Source: Deltaproteobacteria bacterium UBA5799
GTDB taxonomy: Bacteria; Desulfobacterota; GWC2-55-46
Direction: 5' to 3'
DNA length: 13,838 nucleotides
Assembly (NCBI GenBank): GCA_002418185.1
Contig: DIDN01000006.1
Coordinates: forward strand, 1-13,838
Both the position numbers and the translations under genes were made by a program. Position 1 is the first letter of the stretch. The number at the start of each line of letters is the position of its first letter. The notes under the pieces are model-generated. The model searched no databases. It was given only the letters and a program-made list of their open reading frames with translations, and was not told the origin of the DNA. This document shows positions 1-6,480 of the stretch, piece by piece.

Positions 1-568
1 AATAGAACTTGGAAGTAAGGAGGGCCGCAAGGCCGATGGGGCCCGCGCCTATTACGGCCACCGTGTCCCCGGGCTTTATCTCGCCGTTAAGCACCCCGCA
101 TTCGAAACCCGTCGGGAATACGTCCGAGAGCATGACAAGCGCGTCCTCGTTCACGCCCTCGGGTATGCTATACAGGCTGTTGTCCGCGTGAGGTATCCTC
201 ACGAACTCGGCCTGGGTGCCGTCTATGGTGTGGCCGAGCACCCACCCTCCTTTTTCGCAATGCGAGTACATGCCCTTCTTGCAGTATTCGCAGGTGCCGT
301 CAGAGGTGATGCAGGATATGAGCACCCTGTCGCCCTTCCTGAAATTCCTTATGCCGCTACCGGTCTCCTCGACCACGCCTATGCCTTCGTGCCCGAGAAT
401 CCTCCCCTTTTCCACTTCCGGCACGTCACCTTTCAATATATGGAGGTCGGTGCCGCAGATGGTGGTCCTCGTGACCCTGACAATTGCGTCCTTGTCGTCC
501 TTTATCTCAGGTTTCGGCCTCTCTTCCCATGCCCTCTTTCCAGGGCCGTAATATACGAGCGCTTTCAT
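1..568 (-). CDS. Zinc-dependent alcohol dehydrogenase, N-terminal half (3' end outside window)
   Basis: Reverse-strand reading from ATG 566-568 stays open to the left edge (189 complete codons), so the C-terminal half is missing. It is a medium-chain dehydrogenase/reductase, which uses NAD(P) to interconvert alcohols and aldehydes or ketones in the cytoplasm. Visible in the sequence: catalytic-zinc residues Cys38 (motif ICGTDLH), His60-Glu61 (GHEG) and Asp149; a structural-zinc lobe at 86-104 with Cys93, Cys96 and Cys104; and the start of the Rossmann fold, GAGPIG at 174-179. The Cys/His/Asp set resembles the secondary-alcohol dehydrogenase subgroup. The first of the four usual structural cysteines is Asp90. 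The start is supported by an AGGGAGG ribosome-binding site about 6 nt upstream. It is divergent from the glycosyltransferase gene at 729. The substrate cannot be told from this fragment. Confidence 0.93.
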   Translation of the reverse strand, partial: MKALVYYGPGKRAWEERPKPEIKDDKDAIVRVTRTTICGTDLHILKGDVPEVEKGRILGHEGIGVVEETGSGIRNFRKGDRVLISCITSDGTCEYCKKGMYSHCEKGGWVLGHTIDGTQAEFVRIPHADNSLYSIPEGVNEDALVMLSDVFPTGFECGVLNGEIKPGDTVAVIGAGPIGLAALLTSKFY

Positions 569-617
569 GCGCACCTCCCTCTTTCTTTAAGCAAGGACAA
601 AAATCGCCTCTTATTCC

Positions 618-645
618 AGTCTATTCCCGGCATCACGGTTGTCAA
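618..645 (-). promoter_or_regulatory. Putative sigma70 promoter of the alcohol dehydrogenase gene
   Basis: On the minus strand a perfect -35 box TTGACA (640-645) is followed after 16 nt by TAGACT (618-623, 4 of 6 matches to TATAAT). The predicted start near 611 would give a leader of about 43 nt before ATG 568, which leaves room for the AGGGAGG ribosome-binding site. Read by eye only. Confidence 0.5.
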
Positions 646-681
646 GAAGGCCGTAGCCGGTGAGAACGGAAGACGCCCTGT

Positions 682-709
682 TTGACAACAGTGGCCTTTA
701 GGTGATAGC
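682..709 (+). promoter_or_regulatory. Possible promoter of the membrane glycosyltransferase gene
   Basis: A perfect TTGACA (682-687) lies 16 nt before GATAGC (704-709, only 3 of 6 matches to the -10 consensus). The predicted start would be about 13 nt before ATG 729. With the minus-strand promoter at 618-645 it would form a divergent pair with -35 boxes 36 bp apart. The weak -10 box keeps confidence low. Confidence 0.3.
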
Positions 710-728
710 CTGACTGGCCGGAACTACG

Positions 729-2543
729 ATGAAACCGGTCCTCCTCATATTGCCGGCGGCCTGCTGGTTTTTCATCTTCCTCGGGTTCCGCCGGAGCGGC
801 TCTGGCAACAGGGCGTCTTTCCTCGGGGCGTCAATCGTCTGGGGCCTTCTGCTCGTAGCCTCAAGCGAGATCCTGAGCCTTTTCCGCGCCTTCAATTACC
901 ACTGGACCGCGGCATCATGGGGAATGTTCGCCGCCGTCTCCATCGTCCCGGCCTTTTTCTACCCGCGCTTCGAAAAAGAGCGCGGGGCGGAAGAGGCAGC
1001 ACGCCCCGGCAAGGCCGAAATATTCGCAATCGCCTGCGTCGCGCTTATCGCTGCCGCCACGCTCGTTATCGCGCTCTTTTCTCCCCCGAACAACTGGGAC
1101 TCCATGACCTATCACATGAGCCGGGTAATGCACTGGGTCCAGAACCAGTCCATCTCGCACTATCCGACTCACGTGCTCAGGCAGATACACCTCAATCCCG
1201 GGGCCGAGCTCGTCATCGCGCACATCATGGCGCTCGGCGGGGGCGACAGCCTCGCCAACCTCGTCCAGTGGGGCGCGATGCTCGGTTCGCTCATAGGCGT
1301 CTCCCTCATCGCAAAGACGCTCGGGCTGGGAACGCGGGGCCAGGCCTTCTCCGCGCTTGCGGCAGCGACGCTTCCGATGGGCATACTCCAGTCGACGAGC
1401 ACGCAGAACGACTACGTGCTTGCGTTCTGGCTCGTCTCGTTCATCTACTGGGGGGCGCTCTTCGCAAAGGAGGGCGGCTACAAAAAGGCTTTCCTTGCCG
1501 GCGCGGCCCTGGGGCTTGCGGTCCTCACAAAGGGCACCGCTTACATATACGCCCTCCCCTTTATCGCGTGGTTCGTGCTCGAAGGCGCTTCAAGGCACAG
1601 GAAGGCGTTAATAGGGCCAGCGGTCCTGATAGCCGCTCTGGTGCTCATTGTAAACTCAGGGCATTATCTGCGGAACCATGCTGTATTCGGAAGCCCCCTG
1701 GGCCCTGGCTCCGAATCAGAGAGCCCTGAATTCAGCTACATGAACTCGAGGCTCTCGGCAGGGACGCTCGCCTCGAATCTGCTACGGAACGCCGCCATCC
1801 ACATGGGCCTCCCTTTCCAGAGCGCAAACCGTGCAATAGAGGGCGCCGTATTCTCCGCGCACAGCGTCCTGGGACTGGACCCGCACGATAGGGCCACCAC
1901 CTGGGGCGGGACGGCCTTACGCATAGGGACCGAGCTTCACGAGGACCTTGACGGAAACCCGGCGCACCTCCTTCTGATAATCGCCGCGCTCGCGTCATTG
2001 CCGTTCATGGTGAAGCGGCCGGGGAAAAAGACGGCGCTGATTTATTCGCTCTGCCTCGTCGCCGGTTTCCTCCTCTTTTCACTCCTCTTGAGATGGCAGC
2101 CCTGGCACAGCCGCCTGCACCTGCCGCTTTTCGTGGCTGCCGCCCCTCTCATAGGCGTCCTCTTTTCATTCACGAAAAGAGACGAGATGGCAATCATTGC
2201 GGCGGCCCTGCTTTTGGCCGCGTCCCTGCCCTGGCTGCTCTTCAATTACCAGCGTCCGCTCATTCCGTATGACGGGTTCTCGGTGCTTACAGCGGAAAGG
2301 ACTGATATCTACTTCAGGGCAAGGCCGGAACTCAAGCGGAAATACGTTGAGGCAGCCGGGATAATCCTCAGGCAGGACTGCACTGACCTGGGGCTTATGC
2401 CAGCTTCGGGAGAGATGTGGGAATACCCGGTCTGGCCGCTCCTCAATGACCGGAGGTTCCGGCTTGAGCACGTGGAAGTGAATAACGAGTCAGCCGGGCT
2501 CGCAGACCCTGACTTCAGCCCCTGCCTGCATCTGCGCTTTTAA
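729..2543 (+). CDS. GT-C fold membrane glycosyltransferase (family 39-like), 604 aa
   Basis: This is a polytopic inner-membrane protein with roughly ten to twelve hydrophobic segments, beginning with one at residues 4-20. It resembles GT-C enzymes (ArnT/PMT, glycosyltransferase family 39), which transfer sugars from polyprenyl-phosphate donors on the outer face of the membrane. Visible motifs: NNWDSMTYH at 121-129, with Asp124 in the first large periplasmic loop where GT-C enzymes carry the catalytic acid; QNDY at 226-229 with Asp228; and LTKGT at 266-270, a hallmark of this family. A basic, aromatic stretch (RWQPWHSRLHLP) precedes the last helices. There is an in-frame stop at 711 and no better upstream start; the ribosome-binding site is weak. 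No sugar-pathway genes flank it, so acceptor and donor are unknown. It converges with the HIT gene, 12 bp away. Confidence 0.85.
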   Translation: MKPVLLILPAACWFFIFLGFRRSGSGNRASFLGASIVWGLLLVASSEILSLFRAFNYHWTAASWGMFAAVSIVPAFFYPRFEKERGAEEAARPGKAEIFAIACVALIAAATLVIALFSPPNNWDSMTYHMSRVMHWVQNQSISHYPTHVLRQIHLNPGAELVIAHIMALGGGDSLANLVQWGAMLGSLIGVSLIAKTLGLGTRGQAFSALAAATLPMGILQSTSTQNDYVLAFWLVSFIYWGALFAKEGGYKKAFLAGAALGLAVLTKGTAYIYALPFIAWFVLEGASRHRKALIGPAVLIAALVLIVNSGHYLRNHAVFGSPLGPGSESESPEFSYMNSRLSAGTLASNLLRNAAIHMGLPFQSANRAIEGAVFSAHSVLGLDPHDRATTWGGTALRIGTELHEDLDGNPAHLLLIIAALASLPFMVKRPGKKTALIYSLCLVAGFLLFSLLLRWQPWHSRLHLPLFVAAAPLIGVLFSFTKRDEMAIIAAALLLAASLPWLLFNYQRPLIPYDGFSVLTAERTDIYFRARPELKRKYVEAAGIILRQDCTDLGLMPASGEMWEYPVWPLLNDRRFRLEHVEVNNESAGLADPDFSPCLHLRF

Positions 2544-2548
2544 AGCGC
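2534..2548. terminator. Short palindrome between convergent genes, weak terminator candidate
   Basis: A perfect 7+1+7 palindrome (GCGCTTT T AAAGCGC) covers the stop codon of the glycosyltransferase and lies 8 bp from the stop of the convergent HIT gene. It could stop transcription in both directions, but it is short and lacks a clear T-tract on either strand. Confidence 0.25.
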
Positions 2549-2555
2549 CCGCGGT

Positions 2556-2981
2556 TCAGCAAGGTCCTTTCTCGTCCTCGAAGGCCTCCCGGAGCCTTGA
2601 GAGCGCGGCCTTGAGCGCGCCCTCCGAATAAGGCTCCGGAGCGCCGCTCCCCCAGGCAGGGCCTGGCCACGCCCTGTCGCCCGTGCATCTCCCTATGACG
2701 TGGATATGTAGCTGCGGGACGATATTCCCGAGCGCGCCGATATTTATCTTATCGGGCCTGTATAGATTCTCGACCACCCTTGACGCGGCGGCTATCTCCT
2801 CCATAAGGACAGCCCTGTCCCCGGCTGTAAGCTCGTGAAGCTCTTTTACCGACACGCGCATGGGGACGAGTATAATCCAGGGAAAGGAGGAGTCGTTCAT
2901 AAGGAGGAGCGTCGAGAGCCTCAGGCGGGCTATCTCAAAGGTGTCTTTACGGAGCCTCTGGTGGAGCGTGAAGGATTTCAT
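2556..2981 (-). CDS. HIT-family protein (histidine-triad nucleotide hydrolase/transferase), 141 aa
   Basis: The HIT signature appears as VPQLHIHVIGR at residues 88-98. His92 and His94 are present and the first triad position is Gln90. That Q-x-H-x-H form is common in bacterial COG0537-type members, which hydrolyse or transfer nucleotides from nucleoside phosphates. The upstream segment LLLMNDSSFPWIILVP (25-40) matches the substrate-binding strands of the family. The start ATG 2979-2981 overlaps the ispG stop (ATGA), so translation is probably coupled to ispG on one mRNA. The ribosome-binding site is weak, as expected for a coupled gene. Physiological substrate unknown. The family call is secure; a functional link to isoprenoid synthesis is not shown. 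Confidence 0.9.
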   Translation of the reverse strand: MKSFTLHQRLRKDTFEIARLRLSTLLLMNDSSFPWIILVPMRVSVKELHELTAGDRAVLMEEIAAASRVVENLYRPDKINIGALGNIVPQLHIHVIGRCTGDRAWPGPAWGSGAPEPYSEGALKAALSRLREAFEDEKGPC

Positions 2982-4075
2982 TCAGTATTGGATATCCAGG
3001 GCCTGTCAGCCCTTCTCTCGTCAAGTATCCTGTTCACCTCTTTGACCACCCTCTCGACAATGTCCTTTTCCGCGACCTTGCCGACCTGCCTGCCTTTGAC
3101 ATAGAGCATGCCGGAACGGTCGCCCCCGGCAATGCCTATGTCGGCCTCAACCGCCTCTCCCGGGCCGTTTACCACGCAGCCCATTATGGCCACCTTGACC
3201 GACTCAGTGACCTTTGAGAGCCTTTTTTCGACCTCGCCAGCGATCCCGATGCTGTCGAACTTGAGGCGCGCGCATGTGGGGCAGGATATGATGCGGACCC
3301 CGCGCTCGCGTATCTCAAGTGCCTTCAATATCTCCCACCCCGCCCTTGCCTCCTCGACCGGGTCGCCGGTAAGCGAGACCCTCAGCGTGTCTCCAAGCCC
3401 CTCGGAAAGGAGTATGCCGAGCCCTGCAGCGGATTTTATGCTCCCGGCGAATGGAGTGCCCGCCTCGGTTATGCCTATGTGGAAAGGGTAGTCCACTCTT
3501 TCGGCAAGGAGCCTGTAGCTAGCGACCGTAAGCGGAACGCTCGAGGCCTTGAGCGAGACCTTTATGGCGCTGAAGCCCATGTCCTCTAATATCCGGACAT
3601 GGCGCATGGCGCTCTCGACGAGGGCTTCAGGAACCGGGTGTCCGTACCTGGCAAGGATGTCCTTTTCGAGCGAGCCCGCGTTAACGCCTATCCTTATCGG
3701 GACGCCCCGCTCCCTGGCGGCCTTTACGACCTCCCTTGTCCTTGCCTCTGAGCCGATGTTCCCGGGGTTTATCCTCAGGCAGTCGGCCCCGCTCTCAAGG
3801 GAAGCCAGGGCGAGCCGCCAGTCGAAATGGATGTCCGCCACAAGCGGTACGGAGATGGACTTCTTTATCTCCCCGACCGCCCTGGCTGCAATCATGTCGG
3901 GAATAGCCACCCGCGCTATCTCGCAGCCGGCCGCTTCGAGCTCCTTTATCTGGGCGACCGTCGAGCGCACGTCCGCGGTATCCGTGCTGGTCATGGACTG
4001 CACGGTTATCGGGGCGTCGCCCCCGACCCTTACGCTGCCGACCCTTATCTCCCTTGTCTTTCTTCTCGCCATCAT
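2978..4075 (-). CDS. ispG: 4-hydroxy-3-methylbut-2-enyl diphosphate synthase (IspG/GcpE)
   Basis: IspG performs the penultimate step of the MEP isoprenoid pathway: a [4Fe-4S] enzyme that reductively converts 2-C-methyl-D-erythritol 2,4-cyclodiphosphate to HMBPP, usually with ferredoxin or flavodoxin as electron donor. The protein is 365 aa, the compact bacterial form. Cluster ligands are all present: Cys265 and Cys268 (CPTCAR), Cys300 (MGCVVNGPGEA) and Glu307. These are the E. coli ligand positions shifted uniformly by five. The TIM-barrel part carries VQSMTSTDT near residue 25 and RINPGNIG near 101. Two ATGs in a row mark the start. The second (4070-4072) sits at better distance from a GGAAG ribosome-binding site, so the true protein may be one residue shorter. 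It is divergent from pabB and overlaps the downstream HIT gene by 4 nt. Confidence 0.97.
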   Translation of the reverse strand: MMARRKTREIRVGSVRVGGDAPITVQSMTSTDTADVRSTVAQIKELEAAGCEIARVAIPDMIAARAVGEIKKSISVPLVADIHFDWRLALASLESGADCLRINPGNIGSEARTREVVKAARERGVPIRIGVNAGSLEKDILARYGHPVPEALVESAMRHVRILEDMGFSAIKVSLKASSVPLTVASYRLLAERVDYPFHIGITEAGTPFAGSIKSAAGLGILLSEGLGDTLRVSLTGDPVEEARAGWEILKALEIRERGVRIISCPTCARLKFDSIGIAGEVEKRLSKVTESVKVAIMGCVVNGPGEAVEADIGIAGGDRSGMLYVKGRQVGKVAEKDIVERVVKEVNRILDERRADRPWISNTE

Positions 4076-4120
4076 CGTCTTCCGGACAGGCTCATTCTTT
4101 AGACCGGTTCCCTTTACCGA

Positions 4121-4149
4121 ATAATACTATAACCGCCCTCTCATTTCAC
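4121..4149 (-). promoter_or_regulatory. Putative promoter of ispG-HIT
   Basis: On the minus strand GTGAAA (4144-4149, 4 of 6 to TTGACA) and TATTAT (4121-4126, 5 of 6 to TATAAT) are separated by 17 nt. The predicted start near 4114 gives an ispG leader of about 40 nt. A nearby TATAGT could serve as an alternative -10 box. Confidence 0.45.
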
Positions 4150-4168
4150 TCTTTTAAAAACCGCGGCC

Positions 4169-4197
4169 TTGACCCGCAGAATGAAAAAATATATGCT
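4169..4197 (+). promoter_or_regulatory. Putative promoter of pabB
   Basis: TTGACC (4169-4174) and TATGCT (4192-4197) are separated by 17 nt. The predicted start, about 4204, is only 2-3 nt before the pabB ATG at 4207. The transcript would therefore be nearly leaderless if this promoter is the one used. Confidence 0.45.
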
Positions 4198-4206
4198 GAG
4201 TCACCT

Positions 4207-5565
4207 ATGAAAAACATGATTGTCGAGGAGATACCGGGGCTCGGTCCTGAAGGCGCTTACCTTGCCCTGAAAGGGCTCGGGGGAGCGTTTATCATCCGGA
4301 ACCCGCGGGGCCCGGGCTATTCATTCGTTTCAGCCGGGCCGAAAAGGGTCATAAGGACCGAGAAGGGCGTCACGTCCGTGGACAACAGACCCGGGGCTTA
4401 CGCCGACCCGTTCGAGGCCGTATCCGCCGTCCTCGAAGAGGAAGATGGGCCTGTAAACGTAGGGCCCTTCCCGTTCAACGGTGGCATTGCCGCCTACTTC
4501 TCATACGACCTGAAAGACGTTATCGAACCTGGCAGAGGCTACGCGAAGGAGGGCGGCCCGGGCATACCTGACTGCATCGCTGGTTTCTACGGCCCTGTTT
4601 TCATATACGACCACGGAAAAGGGAAAGGGTTCCTCGTCTCGGCGTCCGGAGAGGGAAAAGGCTTTGATGAGTTCAGGCGGATGCTTCTCGCCGGGGCGAA
4701 AGCCGTGCCTGAAAGGAAGGTCGAGGAGGCGCGCGGGATGCGCCAGGAGGTCACGGTCGATGATTACGTCAAGGCGGTCCTATGTGCGAAGGAGTACATA
4801 AGGGCCGGCGACATCTACCAGATAAACCTCTCTCAGAGGCTCTTCTTCGAATGGGCCGGAGATCCCCTTGCCCTTTTCCTCCTGCTTTCAGAGAGGCATC
4901 CCGCGCCCTACGCCGCGCTCATGGACTTCAAGGACTTCCAGATCGTCTCCAACTCCCCTGAGTGCCTGCTGCGCATAGAGGACGGTGTCGCAGAGACTCG
5001 CCCCATAAAGGGGACGAGGCGGCGCGGAAAAACGGAGGCCGAAGACAACGAGCTTGTAGAAGAGCTCAAGGCCAGCGCAAAGGAGGCCTCCGAGCACGTG
5101 ATGATAGTGGACCTCGAACGGAACGACCTCGGCGTCATTTCCGTCCCCGGCACGGTGGAAGTAAGCTCGTTCGCGGAAGTGGAAAGCTACCCCCACCTGC
5201 ATCATATGGTCTCGACGGTCAGGGGCAGGCTCAGGGACGGCATCGGTCCTGCAACTGCGCTCAGGGCCATGTTCCCCGGCGGCTCCATAACGGGCACCCC
5301 AAAGGTAAGGGCCATGGAGATAATAGACGAGCTTGAGAGCACGAGGCGCTCGGTCTATACCGGCGGCATAGGCTGGTTCGACTCGGGCGGCGGCGCCGAG
5401 ATATCGATAGCCATAAGGAGCGCGCTCTGCATGGACGGGGAGCTTCACCTTTCGGTTGGCGGCGGCATAGTAGCGGAATCCGACCCAATGGACGAATACA
5501 GCGAGACCCTTCTCAAGGCAAGGGACTTCATGGACGCGCTCGGGCTAAAGGAGGGAACGGGATGA
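4207..5565 (+). CDS. pabB: Aminodeoxychorismate synthase component I (PabB), 452 aa
   Basis: PabB aminates chorismate to 4-amino-4-deoxychorismate in the p-aminobenzoate/folate pathway. The C-terminal chorismate-binding domain runs from about residue 180 to 445. PIKGT at 266-270 has Lys268 where anthranilate synthase (TrpE) has PIAGT, which favours PabB over TrpE. Other family blocks are visible: GDIYQINLSQ, a long EHVMIVDLERNDLG stretch, GSITGTPK, and YTGGIGWF. The length matches E. coli PabB (about 453 aa). An open frame continues upstream to 4054, but it would run over ispG and its residues look non-coding, so I take ATG 4207. A second ATG at 4216 is possible. The next gene, pabC, overlaps it by 4 nt. 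No glutaminase partner (PabA) lies in the window. Confidence 0.93.
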   Translation: MKNMIVEEIPGLGPEGAYLALKGLGGAFIIRNPRGPGYSFVSAGPKRVIRTEKGVTSVDNRPGAYADPFEAVSAVLEEEDGPVNVGPFPFNGGIAAYFSYDLKDVIEPGRGYAKEGGPGIPDCIAGFYGPVFIYDHGKGKGFLVSASGEGKGFDEFRRMLLAGAKAVPERKVEEARGMRQEVTVDDYVKAVLCAKEYIRAGDIYQINLSQRLFFEWAGDPLALFLLLSERHPAPYAALMDFKDFQIVSNSPECLLRIEDGVAETRPIKGTRRRGKTEAEDNELVEELKASAKEASEHVMIVDLERNDLGVISVPGTVEVSSFAEVESYPHLHHMVSTVRGRLRDGIGPATALRAMFPGGSITGTPKVRAMEIIDELESTRRSVYTGGIGWFDSGGGAEISIAIRSALCMDGELHLSVGGGIVAESDPMDEYSETLLKARDFMDALGLKEGTG

Positions 5566-6431
5566 GGCTATGGGTCTACCTTGACGGGAAGGTCCTGCCC
5601 GAGGAGAAGGCGGCCGTTTCCGTTTTCGACAGGGGACTTTCCTACGGGGACGGCCTGTACGAGACGCTCAAGGCCAGGAACGGCAGGCCACTTTTCCTCA
5701 AGGAGCACATGAAGAGGCTCCGGGCCGGGGCGCGCTTTCTGGGACTCCGGTCGCGCGGCCTCAGGTCCTTCGAAAAGGAAATAGCGGGCGGCGCCATAGA
5801 GACCCTCCTTGAGAAGAACGGGCTCGTAAAAGGCGACTCCTACGTGAGACTCATGGTCACGAGGGGGCCCGACAAGGCAAGCCACCTGCCTTCAAGGGGC
5901 CTTACCCCCACGCGCGTCATCATCGTCAAGCCGCTCGATACGGCAAAAATCGAGCGCGCGGCGAAAAAAGGCATAAGCGCAATATTCATCGACGACATGG
6001 CCCCGCCTCTCCCGGGCGTCAAGTCCCTTAACTACCTCCCGAGCGTCCTTGCGAAGATGAGGGCCGAGAGACTCGGGGCCTTCGAGGCCATATTCGTAAG
6101 GGACGGGGCCATAACCGAAGGGAGCTCGTCGAACGTCTTCCTCGTAAAGGGCGGCAGGCTCGTAACACCGCCCCTTTCCACAAGGCCCTCGACGGGCGTG
6201 CTTGCGGGGGTCATAAGGGAGAAGTTGATAAAACTTGCCCGCAGGGAATCGATACCCGTCAGGGAGGCGGTGATCAGGGCAAGGGACATCGCCTCTTTCG
6301 ACGAGGCCTTCATAACCAATTCCGTAATAGACGCGGTCCCGCTTGTAAAGGCTGCCGGGAAAATAATCGGAAACGGCAGGCCCGGGCCCGTGACAGAGCG
6401 CGTCAGGGCCCTTCTAAAGGGGCTTGAATAG
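5562..6431 (+). CDS. pabC: Class IV aminotransferase fold enzyme, probable aminodeoxychorismate lyase (PabC)
   Basis: This is a PLP enzyme of fold type IV, 289 aa. FDRGLSYGDGLYETL at 22-36 is the N-terminal signature. Lys154 (VKSLNYLP) is the expected Schiff-base lysine, Glu186 (ITEGSSSN) the residue near the PLP ring nitrogen, and STGVLAG the phosphate-binding part. Class IV members include PabC, branched-chain and D-amino-acid aminotransferases, which cannot be separated confidently by motif alone. The 4-nt ATGA overlap with pabB, plus a strong AAGGAGGG ribosome-binding site inside pabB, makes release of p-aminobenzoate and pyruvate from aminodeoxychorismate the most likely job. The chemistry call is firm, the substrate call moderately so. 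Confidence 0.85.
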   Translation: MRLWVYLDGKVLPEEKAAVSVFDRGLSYGDGLYETLKARNGRPLFLKEHMKRLRAGARFLGLRSRGLRSFEKEIAGGAIETLLEKNGLVKGDSYVRLMVTRGPDKASHLPSRGLTPTRVIIVKPLDTAKIERAAKKGISAIFIDDMAPPLPGVKSLNYLPSVLAKMRAERLGAFEAIFVRDGAITEGSSSNVFLVKGGRLVTPPLSTRPSTGVLAGVIREKLIKLARRESIPVREAVIRARDIASFDEAFITNSVIDAVPLVKAAGKIIGNGRPGPVTERVRALLKGLE

Positions 6432-6445
6432 CCGCCCTTCCGTCC

Positions 6446-6474
6446 TTGATTTTCATGGTTCGATAAGCTATATT
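6446..6474 (+). promoter_or_regulatory. Putative promoter placing the start at the GGDEF gene's ATG
   Basis: TTGATT (6446-6451), a 17-nt spacer, then TATATT (6469-6474, 5 of 6). The seventh base after the -10 box is A6481, the first base of the ATG. No Shine-Dalgarno-like sequence lies between. This predicts a leaderless mRNA for the signalling gene, separate from read-through out of pabBC. Confidence 0.45.
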
Positions 6475-6480
6475 TCCGCA

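Noticed and set aside
188..685. Long plus-strand open frame
   Set aside because: It is the antisense shadow of the alcohol dehydrogenase, whose motifs and ribosome-binding site are clear on the minus strand.
4054..4206. N-terminal extension of pabB
   Set aside because: It would overlap the ispG start on the other strand, covers the promoter region of both genes, and shows no similarity to PabB N-termini.
6424..6480. TTG start for the GGDEF gene overlapping pabC's end
   Set aside because: The purine-rich AAAGGGG is only 1 nt from the TTG, and the added residues look like spacer. ATG 6481 fits the domain start.
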